From an uncultured Desulfovibrionaceae bacterium (lineage in GTDB: Bacteria > Desulfobacterota > Desulfovibrionia > Desulfovibrionales > Desulfovibrionaceae): 49,985 nt of DNA. The notes beneath the pieces are model-generated. The model did no database searches. It was not told the origin of the DNA and saw nothing but the letters and a program-made list of their open reading frames with translations. The translations under genes were made by a program, and so were the position numbers. The stretch covers positions 1 to 49,985 of the forward strand of contig CATJOY010000045.1 of the NCBI GenBank assembly GCA_949741925.1, given 5' to 3'. Below are positions 29,598-38,837 of this stretch, piece by piece; position 1 is the first letter of the stretch, and the number at the start of each line of letters is the position of its first letter.

Positions 29598-32486
29598 TCA
29601 AATGGCCTTGGAGGTTGCCATCATGTAGATCTCGTGCGGATCAAGAATCAAAATAACGGAACCATCGCCCATGATGGTCGCGCCGGAGATGCCTTTGAGA
29701 TCGCCGAGATAAGATCCGAGAGGCTTAATGACGATTTCCTGACGTTCCAAGAGCCTATCCACAACCAAGCCAAGGCGGCGCTCGTTATCGTGGATAACGA
29801 CGACAGAAAGCATTTCCTGTTTGGCCATATTGCAGGGCAATCCCAAAAGTTCGGCCATACTGATAATGCCCAGAACCTCGCCGCGCAGGGTAACGGCTTT
29901 GCGGCCTTTGACATCGGTCAAGCGGTCTGCTTCAATTTTGGTTGTTTCAGAGACCGCATCAAGAGGAATGGCGTACATCTGCTCATCCACATTGACCATC
30001 AAGGCATCAATGATTGCCAGCGTCAACGGCAACGAAAGAGTGAAGCACGTGCCCTTGTGGACTTCGGAACGGATGTTGACGCTGCCCTTAAGGCTTTTTA
30101 TGTTGGTGCGGACAACATCCATGCCCACCCCCCGGCCTGAGATATCAGTGATGGTCTCGGCGGAAGAGAAGCCCGGAGCGAAGATCAGCTCCATGGATTC
30201 GCGCTCATCAAGATTTTTGGCTTCCTCAAGGGTAATGATTCCTTTGCGGATAGCTACCTCGCGCATCTTCTCCGGGTCGATGCCTTTGCCGTCATCCTCA
30301 ATCTCAATGGCCACGGAGTTGCCTTTGTGATACGCCCGAAGCCAGACTTTGCCTTTGGGATCCTTGCCAAGGGAACGGCGCACGTCTTCAGGCTCAACGC
30401 CGTGGTCAACGGAGTTACGGATAAGGTGAACAAGGGGATCGCCGATGACTTCCACAACGCTCTTATCAAGTTCAGTCTCCTCCCCTTCCATAATCAAATC
30501 CACTTCCTTGCCGCTTTTGCGGGACAAATCGCGAACCAAGCGCGGGAAGCGGGAGAAGACGGAAGCCACGGGCACCATCCGAACCTTCATAATCGTATCC
30601 TGAAGATCATCGGAAATACGGGCCATGGCATAGGTTGTTTCCGTCAGATCTTGAGCCAGACGCGGAATATCCACAGTCGTGGAATCTTCAAGCTGACGAG
30701 CAAGCATGGAGAAACGGTTGCGGTTGATGATCAGTTCACCAATAAGATTCATCAGGTGATCCAATTTTTCGTGATCCACCCGAATTGTTGAGGAGGCTTT
30801 AGACTCCTCCTTTTTACCCTGAGCAGGAGCAGCCGGCCTGGCTGCAGCGGGTTTAGCCGCCGGCGGCGCGGCAGGAGGAACAGCCGCTGCAGCCGCGGAT
30901 GGAGCAGCCGGAGCCGCAGGTTGGCTCGCCGCGCTTGCTGCGACGGGAGGAGCAGGCTTTTCAGCGGGCTTCTCAGCCGCAGCAGCCTTGGCGGCGGCAG
31001 GTTCGGCCTGAACCGGAGCATCCGTAAGGTTTTCTTCCAGCTTACTGATAGCGGCATCGAACATATCGCCGAGAATGGCGCATTCCTGATCCAACAGATC
31101 GACCATCATGGAAAAATCCATGCCCGTTGAACGGGCCTTATCCACGATTCCGGCCGTGCGTTGAGCATACACCTTGATTTCTTCAAGCTGCATGTACCCC
31201 GCGCTGTTCTGCATGGTAATAAGGCTCCGGTAGAGCCCGTCGGTATAGTCTCTGTTCGTGCCGTCCTTACGCAGTTCCTTCAGCGCAACATCAATATTAC
31301 TCCGTTGCTGCCGCACAGTATCGGCAAAAGCAAGGAGATCATCCCGGCTCTCCTCAGGATCGTCGGAAGCCGACTCTTCCTCTTCAACAGTTTCAGCGGC
31401 GGCCTCATTTTCGGCAGCCGCGCCCCGCAGGCTATCGGGAAGTTCCATGGGGCCGCCGCTGACGGCCTGCCTGAGTTTTTCCACCAGTTCATCGATGTTG
31501 AAAGGCTGGACCTGACCGGTAGTGGAGTTAATACGCTTGATCAAGGCCTCGAGCACATCGACCACGCACAACAAGAGATCCACAAGCCCACGCGAAACCC
31601 CATATTCGCCATGGCGAACGGAATTGAGCAAGGTCTCGGCTTCATGGGTCAGGCTGTTCATCTCTTGATAGCCGATGATGCCGGAGTTCCCCTTAAGGTT
31701 ATGGAAATAGCGGAACAGATCGTTGACCATGCTTTCCTGATCAGGATGCTTTTCCAACTCCAGCAACCCCGAACCCAGGCTGGCTGTGTTCTCACGGGCT
31801 TCGTCAATGAAATCCTTAAGGTGCGCTTCTCCAAAGGCAGTCAGCGCATAAGAATCCAGATTAGCCCTCGTGGCAATCCACTCATCAGTATTCAAGCCAC
31901 CGGAAGCGTCTTCCTTGGCTTTGCCCTTTTTGCCTTTGGATTTAGAAGACGCTTTTGCTTTTTTCGGCGTCCCCGCAGAAGAGGCCTGCTCAGGCTGCGC
32001 GGCAGACGGAGCGTTGTTCACGGCATCCTGAGAGGCTGCTGGAGCAGGGGCTGGCGCGGCAACAGGGGCAGGAGCAACAGCAGCAGGAGCCTCACCCGCC
32101 ATCAAAGCGTCAAGCGTAGCCACCAGAGGCGAAACATCGGTATCGCCTTCGGTGCCCGTGCTCTCCAGGCTGTCGATGATCTGACGCAGCGCGTCAGTAG
32201 AAGCCAGGATAATATCCATGATTTCCGGGGTAACCGCCATGGTTCCCTTGCGCAACTCATCCAGAATATTCTCTGCTTTGTGCGCCAGCCCGTTAATTTT
32301 ATTCAATCCCATAAAGCCGGAAGCGCCTTTCAGGGAATGCATGGGCCGGAATATTTCATTGAGCAGGCTCAGGTTATCCGGAGCCTTTTCCAGTTCAAGC
32401 AAGTTGGGCTCAATGGTTTCTAAATGCTCTTTGGCTTCTATAATAAAATCCGCAAATATTTCCGGATCCATAAATTCTTGACTCAT
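29598..32486 (-). CDS. cheA: Chemotaxis histidine kinase CheA with three HPt-like domains
   Basis: The kinase that passes receptor signals to CheY and CheB. At 962 residues it is longer than E. coli CheA (654). HPt1 has His50 (HSLKG). After an Ala/Pro/Lys-rich linker (130-200), HPt2 has His262 (HNLKG). A third HPt-like segment (about 380-490) aligns to HPt1 but has Ile423 where the histidine should be. A Pro/Ala linker (490-560) leads to the dimerisation domain, the ATPase with RNSVDHG, DDGKGI and GRGVGMD, and a C-terminal CheW-like domain. The ATG at 32486 has GAGG upstream. Last gene of the operon. Confidence 0.97.
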   Translation of the reverse strand: MSQEFMDPEIFADFIIEAKEHLETIEPNLLELEKAPDNLSLLNEIFRPMHSLKGASGFMGLNKINGLAHKAENILDELRKGTMAVTPEIMDIILASTDALRQIIDSLESTGTEGDTDVSPLVATLDALMAGEAPAAVAPAPVAAPAPAPAASQDAVNNAPSAAQPEQASSAGTPKKAKASSKSKGKKGKAKEDASGGLNTDEWIATRANLDSYALTAFGEAHLKDFIDEARENTASLGSGLLELEKHPDQESMVNDLFRYFHNLKGNSGIIGYQEMNSLTHEAETLLNSVRHGEYGVSRGLVDLLLCVVDVLEALIKRINSTTGQVQPFNIDELVEKLRQAVSGGPMELPDSLRGAAAENEAAAETVEEEESASDDPEESRDDLLAFADTVRQQRSNIDVALKELRKDGTNRDYTDGLYRSLITMQNSAGYMQLEEIKVYAQRTAGIVDKARSTGMDFSMMVDLLDQECAILGDMFDAAISKLEENLTDAPVQAEPAAAKAAAAEKPAEKPAPPVAASAASQPAAPAAPSAAAAAVPPAAPPAAKPAAARPAAPAQGKKEESKASSTIRVDHEKLDHLMNLIGELIINRNRFSMLARQLEDSTTVDIPRLAQDLTETTYAMARISDDLQDTIMKVRMVPVASVFSRFPRLVRDLSRKSGKEVDLIMEGEETELDKSVVEVIGDPLVHLIRNSVDHGVEPEDVRRSLGKDPKGKVWLRAYHKGNSVAIEIEDDGKGIDPEKMREVAIRKGIITLEEAKNLDERESMELIFAPGFSSAETITDISGRGVGMDVVRTNIKSLKGSVNIRSEVHKGTCFTLSLPLTLAIIDALMVNVDEQMYAIPLDAVSETTKIEADRLTDVKGRKAVTLRGEVLGIISMAELLGLPCNMAKQEMLSVVVIHDNERRLGLVVDRLLERQEIVIKPLGSYLGDLKGISGATIMGDGSVILILDPHEIYMMATSKAI

Positions 32487-32554
32487 AGCCTTACCTCAGT
32501 ATGCCGTGCCAGCCGGCGAATCCGATGGTGCATCGTAGGGTACTAATAGTTGAA

Positions 32555-32923
32555 TCAGCCGAGCAGCATACGGATATTTTTTACCATCTTGTCAGGCTGA
32601 GCAGGCTTGACCAGATACAGGTTTGCGCCGAGGCTCATGCCGAGTTGAATATCCTTCTCTTGTCCTTCGGTAGAAAGCACCACAATGGGCAGATCCCGAT
32701 AGGCCTCCTGCTCCCGAACAGTTTTAATAAACGTAAACCCATCCATCCGCGGCATGTTCACGTCGGAAATTATAAGATCGACCTTGGCAGCGGCGTACAA
32801 CTTCTCAAGCCCGTCCAAACCGTCTTCGGCGGTCGTGATGGCAAAACCTTCCCGCTTCATAATAAAAGCCACAAGATTCCGCACGGTCTTGGAGTCGTCG
32901 ACGATGAGAATATGCTTACTCAC
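32555..32923 (-). CDS. cheY: Chemotaxis response regulator CheY
   Basis: A 122-residue single receiver domain that, when phosphorylated by CheA, signals to the flagellar motor. Phosphorylation residues are in place: Asp9-Asp10, acceptor Asp54 (ISDVNMPRMDG), the VVLST Ser/Thr and VKPA Lys. It starts with GTG at 32923, with AGGAG about 6 nt upstream. It lies 9 nt after cheW and 68 nt before cheA in the operon. Confidence 0.95.
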   Translation of the reverse strand: MSKHILIVDDSKTVRNLVAFIMKREGFAITTAEDGLDGLEKLYAAAKVDLIISDVNMPRMDGFTFIKTVREQEAYRDLPIVVLSTEGQEKDIQLGMSLGANLYLVKPAQPDKMVKNIRMLLG

Positions 32924-32932
32924 GGTGAACTC

Positions 32933-33607
32933 CTATTGTATGATGATCTCAATGATCTTATCCACGGAAACGATGCCTAGAAGGGCTCCTTTATGCTTGA
33001 GAAGCCCGGCGATGAGTTCCGCGTTGTTGCCCAAATGCGTTTCCACATTCCAGTCGATGTCCGATTGAGGAACCCAATACATGGTGTGAACCCGTTCAAT
33101 CATCAGGCCGAGCTGCAATCCCTTACGACGGCAGATAATGGTAAACTGATCGCGTTCCTCGCCGCTGCCGGGAATCTCCAACATATCCCTGAGCCGTATA
33201 AGGGGCGTTACTTTGCCCCGCAAATTCACCACCCCGGCCACAAAACGCTGAGCCGCCGGCAGTTTGGTAGGCGGCATATATCTAATAACTTCCTGCACGG
33301 CCAGCGTCGGCACAACAAATTCCTGCGACCCCACAAAAAAACCGACCAAAAGGAGTTCCGGCTCCCGACGAATGATGGAATCCAGGCTCTCTTCAGTCGG
33401 CCCGGCTCCCGCCGGAGCCTCTTCCGAATCTCGCGGCGCCGGAGCCTCAAGACCAAGCTTTTTCAGAGTAGCGCCAGCCTCCAGGCCCATATATTTTTCC
33501 ATAAAGGCGCGTTCGGTATCGGAAAATTCGCCCGGCGCGGCAGTGGTCGGAGGGTCGGGTGAAAAATTCTGATCCTGAAAATATTGTTCCGGCGATTTAT
33601 CATTCAT
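32933..33607 (-). CDS. cheW: Chemotaxis coupling protein CheW with N-terminal extension
   Basis: Links receptors to CheA. The CheW fold (about 80-224) has the typical FVVPTLAVQEVIRYMPPTKLP and VAGVVNLRGKVTPLIRLRDML blocks. The first 80 residues are an added Pro/Glu-rich region with a possible helix (FSDTERAFMEKYMGLE), absent from most CheW proteins; it could contact a partner such as the ParA protein. Its ATG overlaps the parA stop by 4 bases (ATGA), so translation is coupled. Confidence 0.93.
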   Translation of the reverse strand: MNDKSPEQYFQDQNFSPDPPTTAAPGEFSDTERAFMEKYMGLEAGATLKKLGLEAPAPRDSEEAPAGAGPTEESLDSIIRREPELLLVGFFVGSQEFVVPTLAVQEVIRYMPPTKLPAAQRFVAGVVNLRGKVTPLIRLRDMLEIPGSGEERDQFTIICRRKGLQLGLMIERVHTMYWVPQSDIDWNVETHLGNNAELIAGLLKHKGALLGIVSVDKIIEIIIQ

Positions 33608-34392
33608 AAGCTTAGGATCTCCCTGGCGAGGTCTTCATACTCCTTAGCTCCGCGGGTTTCAGGGTCTATCTCGTAAATTACCCTCCCCATGGCGCTGGCA
33701 TCGCGAAAACGGGTATCCATACCGATGATGGTTTTGAACATACGATCCCCCATTTTCATATGCAAAAGCTCTAAAACTCGGTTGCAGGCCTTGGCCCGCC
33801 TGTCGTACATGGTAGCCAGGGCGCGGTAACAGACAGGCGAAGGCAGCACCTTATTCAAAATCTTGATGGTATCGAAAAGCAGCTTCAACCCATGCAGCGC
33901 CAGGAAATCTGTCTGGATGGGGATAACCAGCATATCGCAGGCCACCAGCGCGTTGACCAGTAAAATCCCTACATGTGGCGGACAATCCAGAACGATAAAA
34001 TCATAGTCGTTAATGATGGCCCCCAAGGCCTGCTGCAGGATAGCCCCCTTGCCTTTTCTCCCTTTGAGATCCGTTTCAAGTTCCGCCAGCCTGATGCTGG
34101 CCGGAACAACCTCAAAGGGCTGTCCTTCATGGGCATACCGAATCTTTTTCCAAATTGCAGGCCAATCATCGTCAGGGCAGGTGAAAATATCATTAATTGT
34201 GGCAGCCTGTTCATCCGGATAAAAGCGCAAGTGCACCGAAGCGCAGGCATGTGGATCTATATCAATGATCAACACCTTCTTGCCCAATCGGGCAAGAGCC
34301 GCCGTTAAGGTGACGGAGGTGGTGGTCTTGCCTACCCCCCCCTTCTGGTTGGCTACAGCCAGTATCCTGGCCTTTCTTGCGGCATCCTGCAT
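33604..34392 (-). CDS. ParA/MinD-family ATPase in chemotaxis operon
   Basis: A 262-residue deviant-Walker ATPase (NQKGGVGKTTT near residue 15-25, then IDIDPHACAS and LDCPPHVGIL). There is no parB or origin region here, so plasmid or chromosome partitioning is unlikely. Its position between cheR and cheW recalls Vibrio ParC, a ParA relative that places chemotaxis arrays at the cell pole. Role here is inferred from context. It is coupled to cheW by a 4-base overlap. Confidence 0.9.
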   Translation of the reverse strand: MQDAARKARILAVANQKGGVGKTTTSVTLTAALARLGKKVLIIDIDPHACASVHLRFYPDEQAATINDIFTCPDDDWPAIWKKIRYAHEGQPFEVVPASIRLAELETDLKGRKGKGAILQQALGAIINDYDFIVLDCPPHVGILLVNALVACDMLVIPIQTDFLALHGLKLLFDTIKILNKVLPSPVCYRALATMYDRRAKACNRVLELLHMKMGDRMFKTIIGMDTRFRDASAMGRVIYEIDPETRGAKEYEDLAREILSL

Positions 34393-34406
34393 CAGGTCCG
34401 TCCTCT

Positions 34407-35285
34407 TTAGGCCTGCCTGCGGTAGACGATGGTTCCCGCGTGATGCTCGGGTTTAAACGTCCTTGAAATGTTATGCAGCGATTCCGAATGCCCGATCAGC
34501 ATACAACCGCCGGGCAAAAGGTTATCATAAAACGATTCAATAACCTGCCGTTTCATCTCATCGTCAAAATAAATGATAACATTACGGCAGAATATAATAT
34601 GGGAGCGCTCGTTGCGCTTTAAGGCGACACGGTCGCTCAGGTTAATGGGCGCAAAAGTAATCAGGCGCTTCAGCTTGGGATCTACTTCATAAACATTTTC
34701 TTTCTTAATAAAATACTTAGCTACAATTTCCTTAGGGGTCGTGCGCAAGGCGTAATCACTATAAAGCCCCCTGCGAGCCGCTGCCAGAACAGCCTCGGAA
34801 AGATCGTTGGCGGTTATCTTGATATCCCAAGTGAGAATTTCCGTCTTCAACACTTCGTGCAGGATCATAGCTAAGGTATAAGGCTCTTCCCCCGTGGAAC
34901 AGCCGGCAGACCAAATACGCAAACGGCGTTGCCCTTTTTTACGCAGCTCAGCCAAGGTATTGGTCAGCACCACCTCCTGGAAAACTTTCAGTTGCGGAGG
35001 ATTGCGATAAAAACTCGTTTCATTGGTCGTGATGACTTCAAATAGTTTTGTCAGCTCGTTTTTACGATCCTTGTCAAAGCGCAAGTAATAATAATATTCG
35101 CCGAAAGACTTGAGGTTCAGCGCCTTAATCCGCGTGCTGAGCCTGTTCTCGACAAGATACTTGCGGTTCTCCGCGATAAATATGCCGCTCTGTTCATAGA
35201 TAAAGTTACGGAGCTGAACAAATTCCTCATCCGTTACTTTAAGGTCTCGCGAAAGCGGCGATGATTTACTGAACAACGTGGACAT
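34407..35285 (-). CDS. cheR: Chemotaxis protein methyltransferase CheR
   Basis: Methylates glutamates of chemoreceptors using S-adenosylmethionine. The 292-residue protein has an N-terminal helical domain (about 1-85) and a Rossmann methyltransferase domain with the AdoMet loop SAGCSTGEEPYTLAM, ITTNETSFYRNP and HIIFCRNVIIYFD. The ATG at 35285 has GGGAG upstream and lies 5 nt past the stop of the HEAT gene. It adapts receptors opposite to CheB, encoded in the same operon. Confidence 0.96.
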   Translation of the reverse strand: MSTLFSKSSPLSRDLKVTDEEFVQLRNFIYEQSGIFIAENRKYLVENRLSTRIKALNLKSFGEYYYYLRFDKDRKNELTKLFEVITTNETSFYRNPPQLKVFQEVVLTNTLAELRKKGQRRLRIWSAGCSTGEEPYTLAMILHEVLKTEILTWDIKITANDLSEAVLAAARRGLYSDYALRTTPKEIVAKYFIKKENVYEVDPKLKRLITFAPINLSDRVALKRNERSHIIFCRNVIIYFDDEMKRQVIESFYDNLLPGGCMLIGHSESLHNISRTFKPEHHAGTIVYRRQA

Positions 35286-35290
35286 ACCTG

Positions 35291-37213
35291 TCAGCTCCCT
35301 TCACCCAGCCGGATTTTCTCAATGGCTTCTTCGGCCGCCCGCTGAATATCATAGTTCTCGTGATCCATCAGGCTGAAAAGGGATCTGAAAGCCTCCTCCC
35401 CGCCAAGCACGCCCAAAGCCTCTACAGCTTTGATCACAATGAGTTCATTAGCATCGGCCAAAAGCTCGACCAAACGCGGCACGGCCTCGGACATGCCCCG
35501 TTTGCCGATGTTTTCGATGCAGCGCACCCGGACCCATGGATCAGAATCCTTCAGCCCCTTCAATAAAACAGGTCCGGCCTCCGAGTTGTTACATTCACTG
35601 ATAATAGTAATGATCGTCAGCCGAACGTCGCTGCTGGGGTCGTCTTCAAGTTCCTTAATGCACTGGAGTCTGTCAGAAGAAAGCGGGCAACCACGGCCCA
35701 GGGCTTCTACAGCCGTTTTGCGAACATCAGGCTCTGGGTCATGCAACGCCTTGCGAATAATATGCTCATATGCGTTGACGTCAATGGAGCCCAAGGCAAA
35801 AACGCCCATCAACCGTTTTTCCGGATCTTCGCTTTCGGCTAACGAAAGAAAGTGGGCGGTAATCACAGGATCATGTAGGGCGATGCTGGCATCCAGAGCC
35901 GCTTCCCGTACATCAGGATACGAATGATCGAGAAAGACAGCCACCTTCTCCCCCACCTCGCGGGCATCACCCCGGCGGCCGAGAAAAAGCAAGGCAGATT
36001 TTATGACCGAGCCGTCGCTCTCTTTTTCCAACACATCCAGGAAAAAATCTTGATCATCGGGGCTGCACTGGGTAGCCAAGAACGGGATAATAGCCCGTTG
36101 CATATCCCGGGAAACATCCCAAAAGACACTCTTCAGCACATCAATGCCTTCTCTTGCCGGCATTCTTGAGAGCACTTCCACACCAATCTGCAGAGCAAGC
36201 TCGTTATGGGAACGGATGGCTTTTTCCACCTCCTGATTATACCCGATGGCGGCAAGCGCATCGACCATCATGAGCAAACGTTCATGATCAGTATCCGGAT
36301 TCAGGCTCAGAGCAAGCCGGAGGATAGCTTCAGTGGCCCGCTCTCCTTTTAGTGCAGCCAAGCCGCGAACAATGGCATCCTGTACTTCAATTTCTTCATC
36401 GTTGATGGCCGACAACATGTATTCATACAGCTTTTCCTGTTCCTTGGCCCCCAGAAGAGAAAGAGACTGACTGCCCAAAATTTTTATGACGGCCGTAACT
36501 ATCTTATTGCGCAACGGCCCTGCCGCTGCATCAAGACGGCGGGCCAAAAGCGGCACGGCCTTGATATTCCCCATCTCGCCAAGAGCATCCACGATGATGG
36601 AGGCAACAAGATCAGAACTGTGATCCAAAGCCTTGACCAAAGCGCCAACCGACGATTCATCACGAATTTTAATAAGAGCTTCGATAACCGAAAAACGAAC
36701 CCATTCATCATCTTCCAAGGCCTTGTTCAAACTGCCTGCCGCTTCGGGAAAAGCCAAATTCCCCAAACTGACGGCCGCTTGGTAGCGCACGTTGACTTCC
36801 GGGTCTTTCAATAGGGCCTGGCAGAGCGGTTCCACGGCCAGGACACTTCCCGTGGAACCGAGAATATCCGAAGCAAATATACGGATATCCGGGTCATTAT
36901 CATGGAGTAAAGCATACAGGGCCTCCATATCCGTGACCCCGACCTCCCGCAGTAAATCCATGGAGATATTACGAACGGGCGCATCATCCGAACGCAGGAG
37001 GGGAATAATGCCATGAACAACAGCCGGACCGCCGATTTTGCGCAAAGCTCGTTCGGCGGCTTCCTGCACGCCGATATCCGTACTTTGTAGATGGCCGACA
37101 AGCAGGGGCACGGCTTCCTTTATTTTTTCCTTGCCCGCCAGGTAGGCTCCTTCACGGATCTCATCAGGGTTTTCACTCTGGAGAGAGGAAAGAATGCTCA
37201 CGCCTTCGCACAT
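35291..37213 (-). CDS. HEAT-repeat protein in chemotaxis operon
   Basis: A 640-residue protein made almost wholly of HEAT/PBS-lyase-like helical repeats (about 18 units, for example DPEVNVRYQAAVSLGNLAF and DPEPDVRKTAVEALGRG). Such repeats form superhelical protein-binding surfaces; no catalytic motif is seen. It sits between cheB and cheR, so a scaffold or regulator of the chemotaxis complex is likely, but this is inference. No signal peptide. The ATG at 37213 has AAGGA about 8 nt upstream. Confidence 0.92.
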   Translation of the reverse strand: MCEGVSILSSLQSENPDEIREGAYLAGKEKIKEAVPLLVGHLQSTDIGVQEAAERALRKIGGPAVVHGIIPLLRSDDAPVRNISMDLLREVGVTDMEALYALLHDNDPDIRIFASDILGSTGSVLAVEPLCQALLKDPEVNVRYQAAVSLGNLAFPEAAGSLNKALEDDEWVRFSVIEALIKIRDESSVGALVKALDHSSDLVASIIVDALGEMGNIKAVPLLARRLDAAAGPLRNKIVTAVIKILGSQSLSLLGAKEQEKLYEYMLSAINDEEIEVQDAIVRGLAALKGERATEAILRLALSLNPDTDHERLLMMVDALAAIGYNQEVEKAIRSHNELALQIGVEVLSRMPAREGIDVLKSVFWDVSRDMQRAIIPFLATQCSPDDQDFFLDVLEKESDGSVIKSALLFLGRRGDAREVGEKVAVFLDHSYPDVREAALDASIALHDPVITAHFLSLAESEDPEKRLMGVFALGSIDVNAYEHIIRKALHDPEPDVRKTAVEALGRGCPLSSDRLQCIKELEDDPSSDVRLTIITIISECNNSEAGPVLLKGLKDSDPWVRVRCIENIGKRGMSEAVPRLVELLADANELIVIKAVEALGVLGGEEAFRSLFSLMDHENYDIQRAAEEAIEKIRLGEGS

Positions 37214-37259
37214 ACAAACACTTCCTTGGTAGCGTGGGATAATACCGCAATACCTGGTA

Positions 37260-38420
37260 TCAGCGGTACAGATTTTCCATTATGGCCGCTGCCATATTAT
37301 TAATATCCACAACGGCATCGGCAAGCCCTGCGTCCACGATCGCTTTAGGCATGCCGTAAACAACACAGGTGGCGTCACTCTGGGCTAAGGCCAGACCGCC
37401 CTTTTCTTTTAAAACGCGAATGCCTTCCAACCCGTCGCTGCCCATGCCGGTAAGTTGGACTCCAAGAGCGCGCCTGCCGAGGGCCAGGCCAACGCTTTCA
37501 TGGAGTACCGTGGCCGAGGGCTTGTACAGCGCTTCTTTGGGATCATCAGTAACCATAACGGACATGACCCCGTGATGCATGTTCAAACGTATGTGCCTCC
37601 CCCCCGGGGAAACGTATGCTACGCCGGGCAACAGTTTTTCTCCGGATTCCGCCTCTTTGACTCTAATTTTGCAGACATTGTCAAGCCGTTTGGCAAAAGG
37701 ACCGGTAAAGGCGGCCGGCATATGCTGGGCAATCAGCAGGGGCACGGGAAAATCCTCCGGAAGGCGGGAAAGCACACTCTGAACCGCCGGGGGACCACCG
37801 GTGGAAACGCCGATGGAAACGATATCCCGAAGCAGCCGACCAGAAGGTTTTGTAACCTTGGAAGACGCCGCAGTGGAAGCTGATACAAGGGACGTTGCCG
37901 GCGAGATCCGCGCAGACGCAGCAGGACGCGCCACCCCTGGCGAGGAGAGCACTGATCCGGCCGGGCGCCTGAGGGGCGTTTTGCTTGGTACAGACGAAAT
38001 TCCTGTGTGCCTGAGAACCGGCGGACGCCTCCTTGCCACCGCTTTTACCTTTTCTCTGATTTCCTCTTCAAGCCGCACTATATCCAGAGATACTCGGGAG
38101 GCAGGCTTGGAAATGAAATCCACCGCTCCGGCCTCCATGGCCTTGAGCGTTACCTCTGCGCCTTCAGTAGTTACCGAACTGATCATCAAAACTGGCCGGG
38201 GAAAATTGGCCATGATCTTGCGGACCGCCGTAATGCCGTCCATTCGCGGCATTTCAACATCCATGGTAACGACATCGGGCTTGAGTTTTTCGACCAACGA
38301 CAGGGCTTCAAAACCATCTGCCGCTTGGCCGATAACCCTGATCGCAGGGTCTTTCACCAGAATGATCTCAATGGCTTTGCGCATAAAAGCCGAGTCATCA
38401 ACGATAAGTACGTTAATCAC
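37260..38420 (-). CDS. cheB: Chemoreceptor glutamate methylesterase CheB
   Basis: Removes receptor methyl groups and deamidates glutamines when phosphorylated by CheA. The 386-residue protein has an N-terminal receiver domain (Asp54 in TMDVEMPRMDG), a Ser/Pro/Ala linker of about 60 residues (roughly 135-200) and a C-terminal esterase with the catalytic Ser in GVSTGGP, His in AQHMPAAF and Asp in GMGSDGLEG. I chose the GTG at 38420, with GGAG 8 nt upstream; upstream frame has no homology. First gene of the chemotaxis operon. Confidence 0.96.
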   Translation of the reverse strand: MINVLIVDDSAFMRKAIEIILVKDPAIRVIGQAADGFEALSLVEKLKPDVVTMDVEMPRMDGITAVRKIMANFPRPVLMISSVTTEGAEVTLKAMEAGAVDFISKPASRVSLDIVRLEEEIREKVKAVARRRPPVLRHTGISSVPSKTPLRRPAGSVLSSPGVARPAASARISPATSLVSASTAASSKVTKPSGRLLRDIVSIGVSTGGPPAVQSVLSRLPEDFPVPLLIAQHMPAAFTGPFAKRLDNVCKIRVKEAESGEKLLPGVAYVSPGGRHIRLNMHHGVMSVMVTDDPKEALYKPSATVLHESVGLALGRRALGVQLTGMGSDGLEGIRVLKEKGGLALAQSDATCVVYGMPKAIVDAGLADAVVDINNMAAAIMENLYR

Positions 38421-38640
38421 AAGCAACGCTCCACTAAGAATAAAATACTCAGCGCATCCGGTGTTTTGCAGAACAAAGAAATCCCGGGACCGATCTGCTC
38501 GCCGGCCCGATATCAAACTCGCCCCGCCTGGTCGAGAAATAAAAAAAACGCCGCTCGTACATGCGTCTTTACAGCCTATACCAAAAGATGCCGGAAACCA
38601 ACAGCTTTTTCACTAATTTGTTGGACTGCATTTCTTTTAC

Positions 38641-38669
38641 TTGCCAAAAAAAAAAGTTTCGAGTAGATT
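38641..38669 (+). promoter_or_regulatory. Likely sigma-70 promoter for tRNA-Pro
   Basis: TTGCCA (38641-38646) and TAGATT (38664-38669) are spaced by 17 nt, with a poly-A stretch in the spacer. The predicted start lies about 37 nt before the tRNA. Confidence 0.5.
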
Positions 38670-38712
38670 CCACCTCCTCGGATGGGGTTCACACAGCTTG
38701 CCTCATCATAAA

Positions 38713-38789
38713 CGGGATGTGGCTCAGTTTGGTAGAGCACAGCGTTCGGGACGCTGGGGCCGGAGGTTCAAATCCTCTCATCCCGACCA
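38713..38789 (+). tRNA. tRNA-Pro (anticodon CGG)
   Basis: A 77-nt tRNA with encoded CCA. The acceptor stem CGGGATG pairs with CATCCCG, the T loop is TTCAAAT, and the anticodon loop TTCGGGA on the CAGCG/CGCTG stem gives CGG (proline, codon CCG). It is transcribed away from cheB. Confidence 0.97.
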
Positions 38790-38797
38790 GACATCAA

Positions 38798-38826
38798 GAG
38801 CCGGACTTGCGTCCGGCTCTTTTTTC
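38798..38826 (+). terminator. Rho-independent terminator after tRNA-Pro
   Basis: A 9-bp stem (GAGCCGGAC with GTCCGGCTC, TTGC loop) followed by six T, 8 nt past the tRNA. Confidence 0.9.
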
Positions 38827-38837
38827 GTCCAATCGCG

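Noticed and set aside
31161..32423. A 420-codon plus-strand open frame opposite cheA
   Set aside because: It overlaps the HPt and linker coding regions of cheA in antisense and has low-complexity Gly/Arg-rich sequence.
33604..34392. ParA gene as evidence of a plasmid or replication origin
   Set aside because: There is no parB, parS-like cluster or dnaA nearby, and the gene is coupled to cheW inside a chemotaxis operon.
38575..38601. Possible sigma-70 promoter for the chemotaxis operon (TTGGTT/TATAGG)
   Set aside because: The spacer is only 15 nt and the -35 match is weak, so I did not list it.
38640..38670. Possible sigma-54 promoter (TGGCAAG...ATGCAG) upstream of cheB
   Set aside because: GG and GC are separated by 14 nt, not the 10 nt needed for a -24/-12 promoter.
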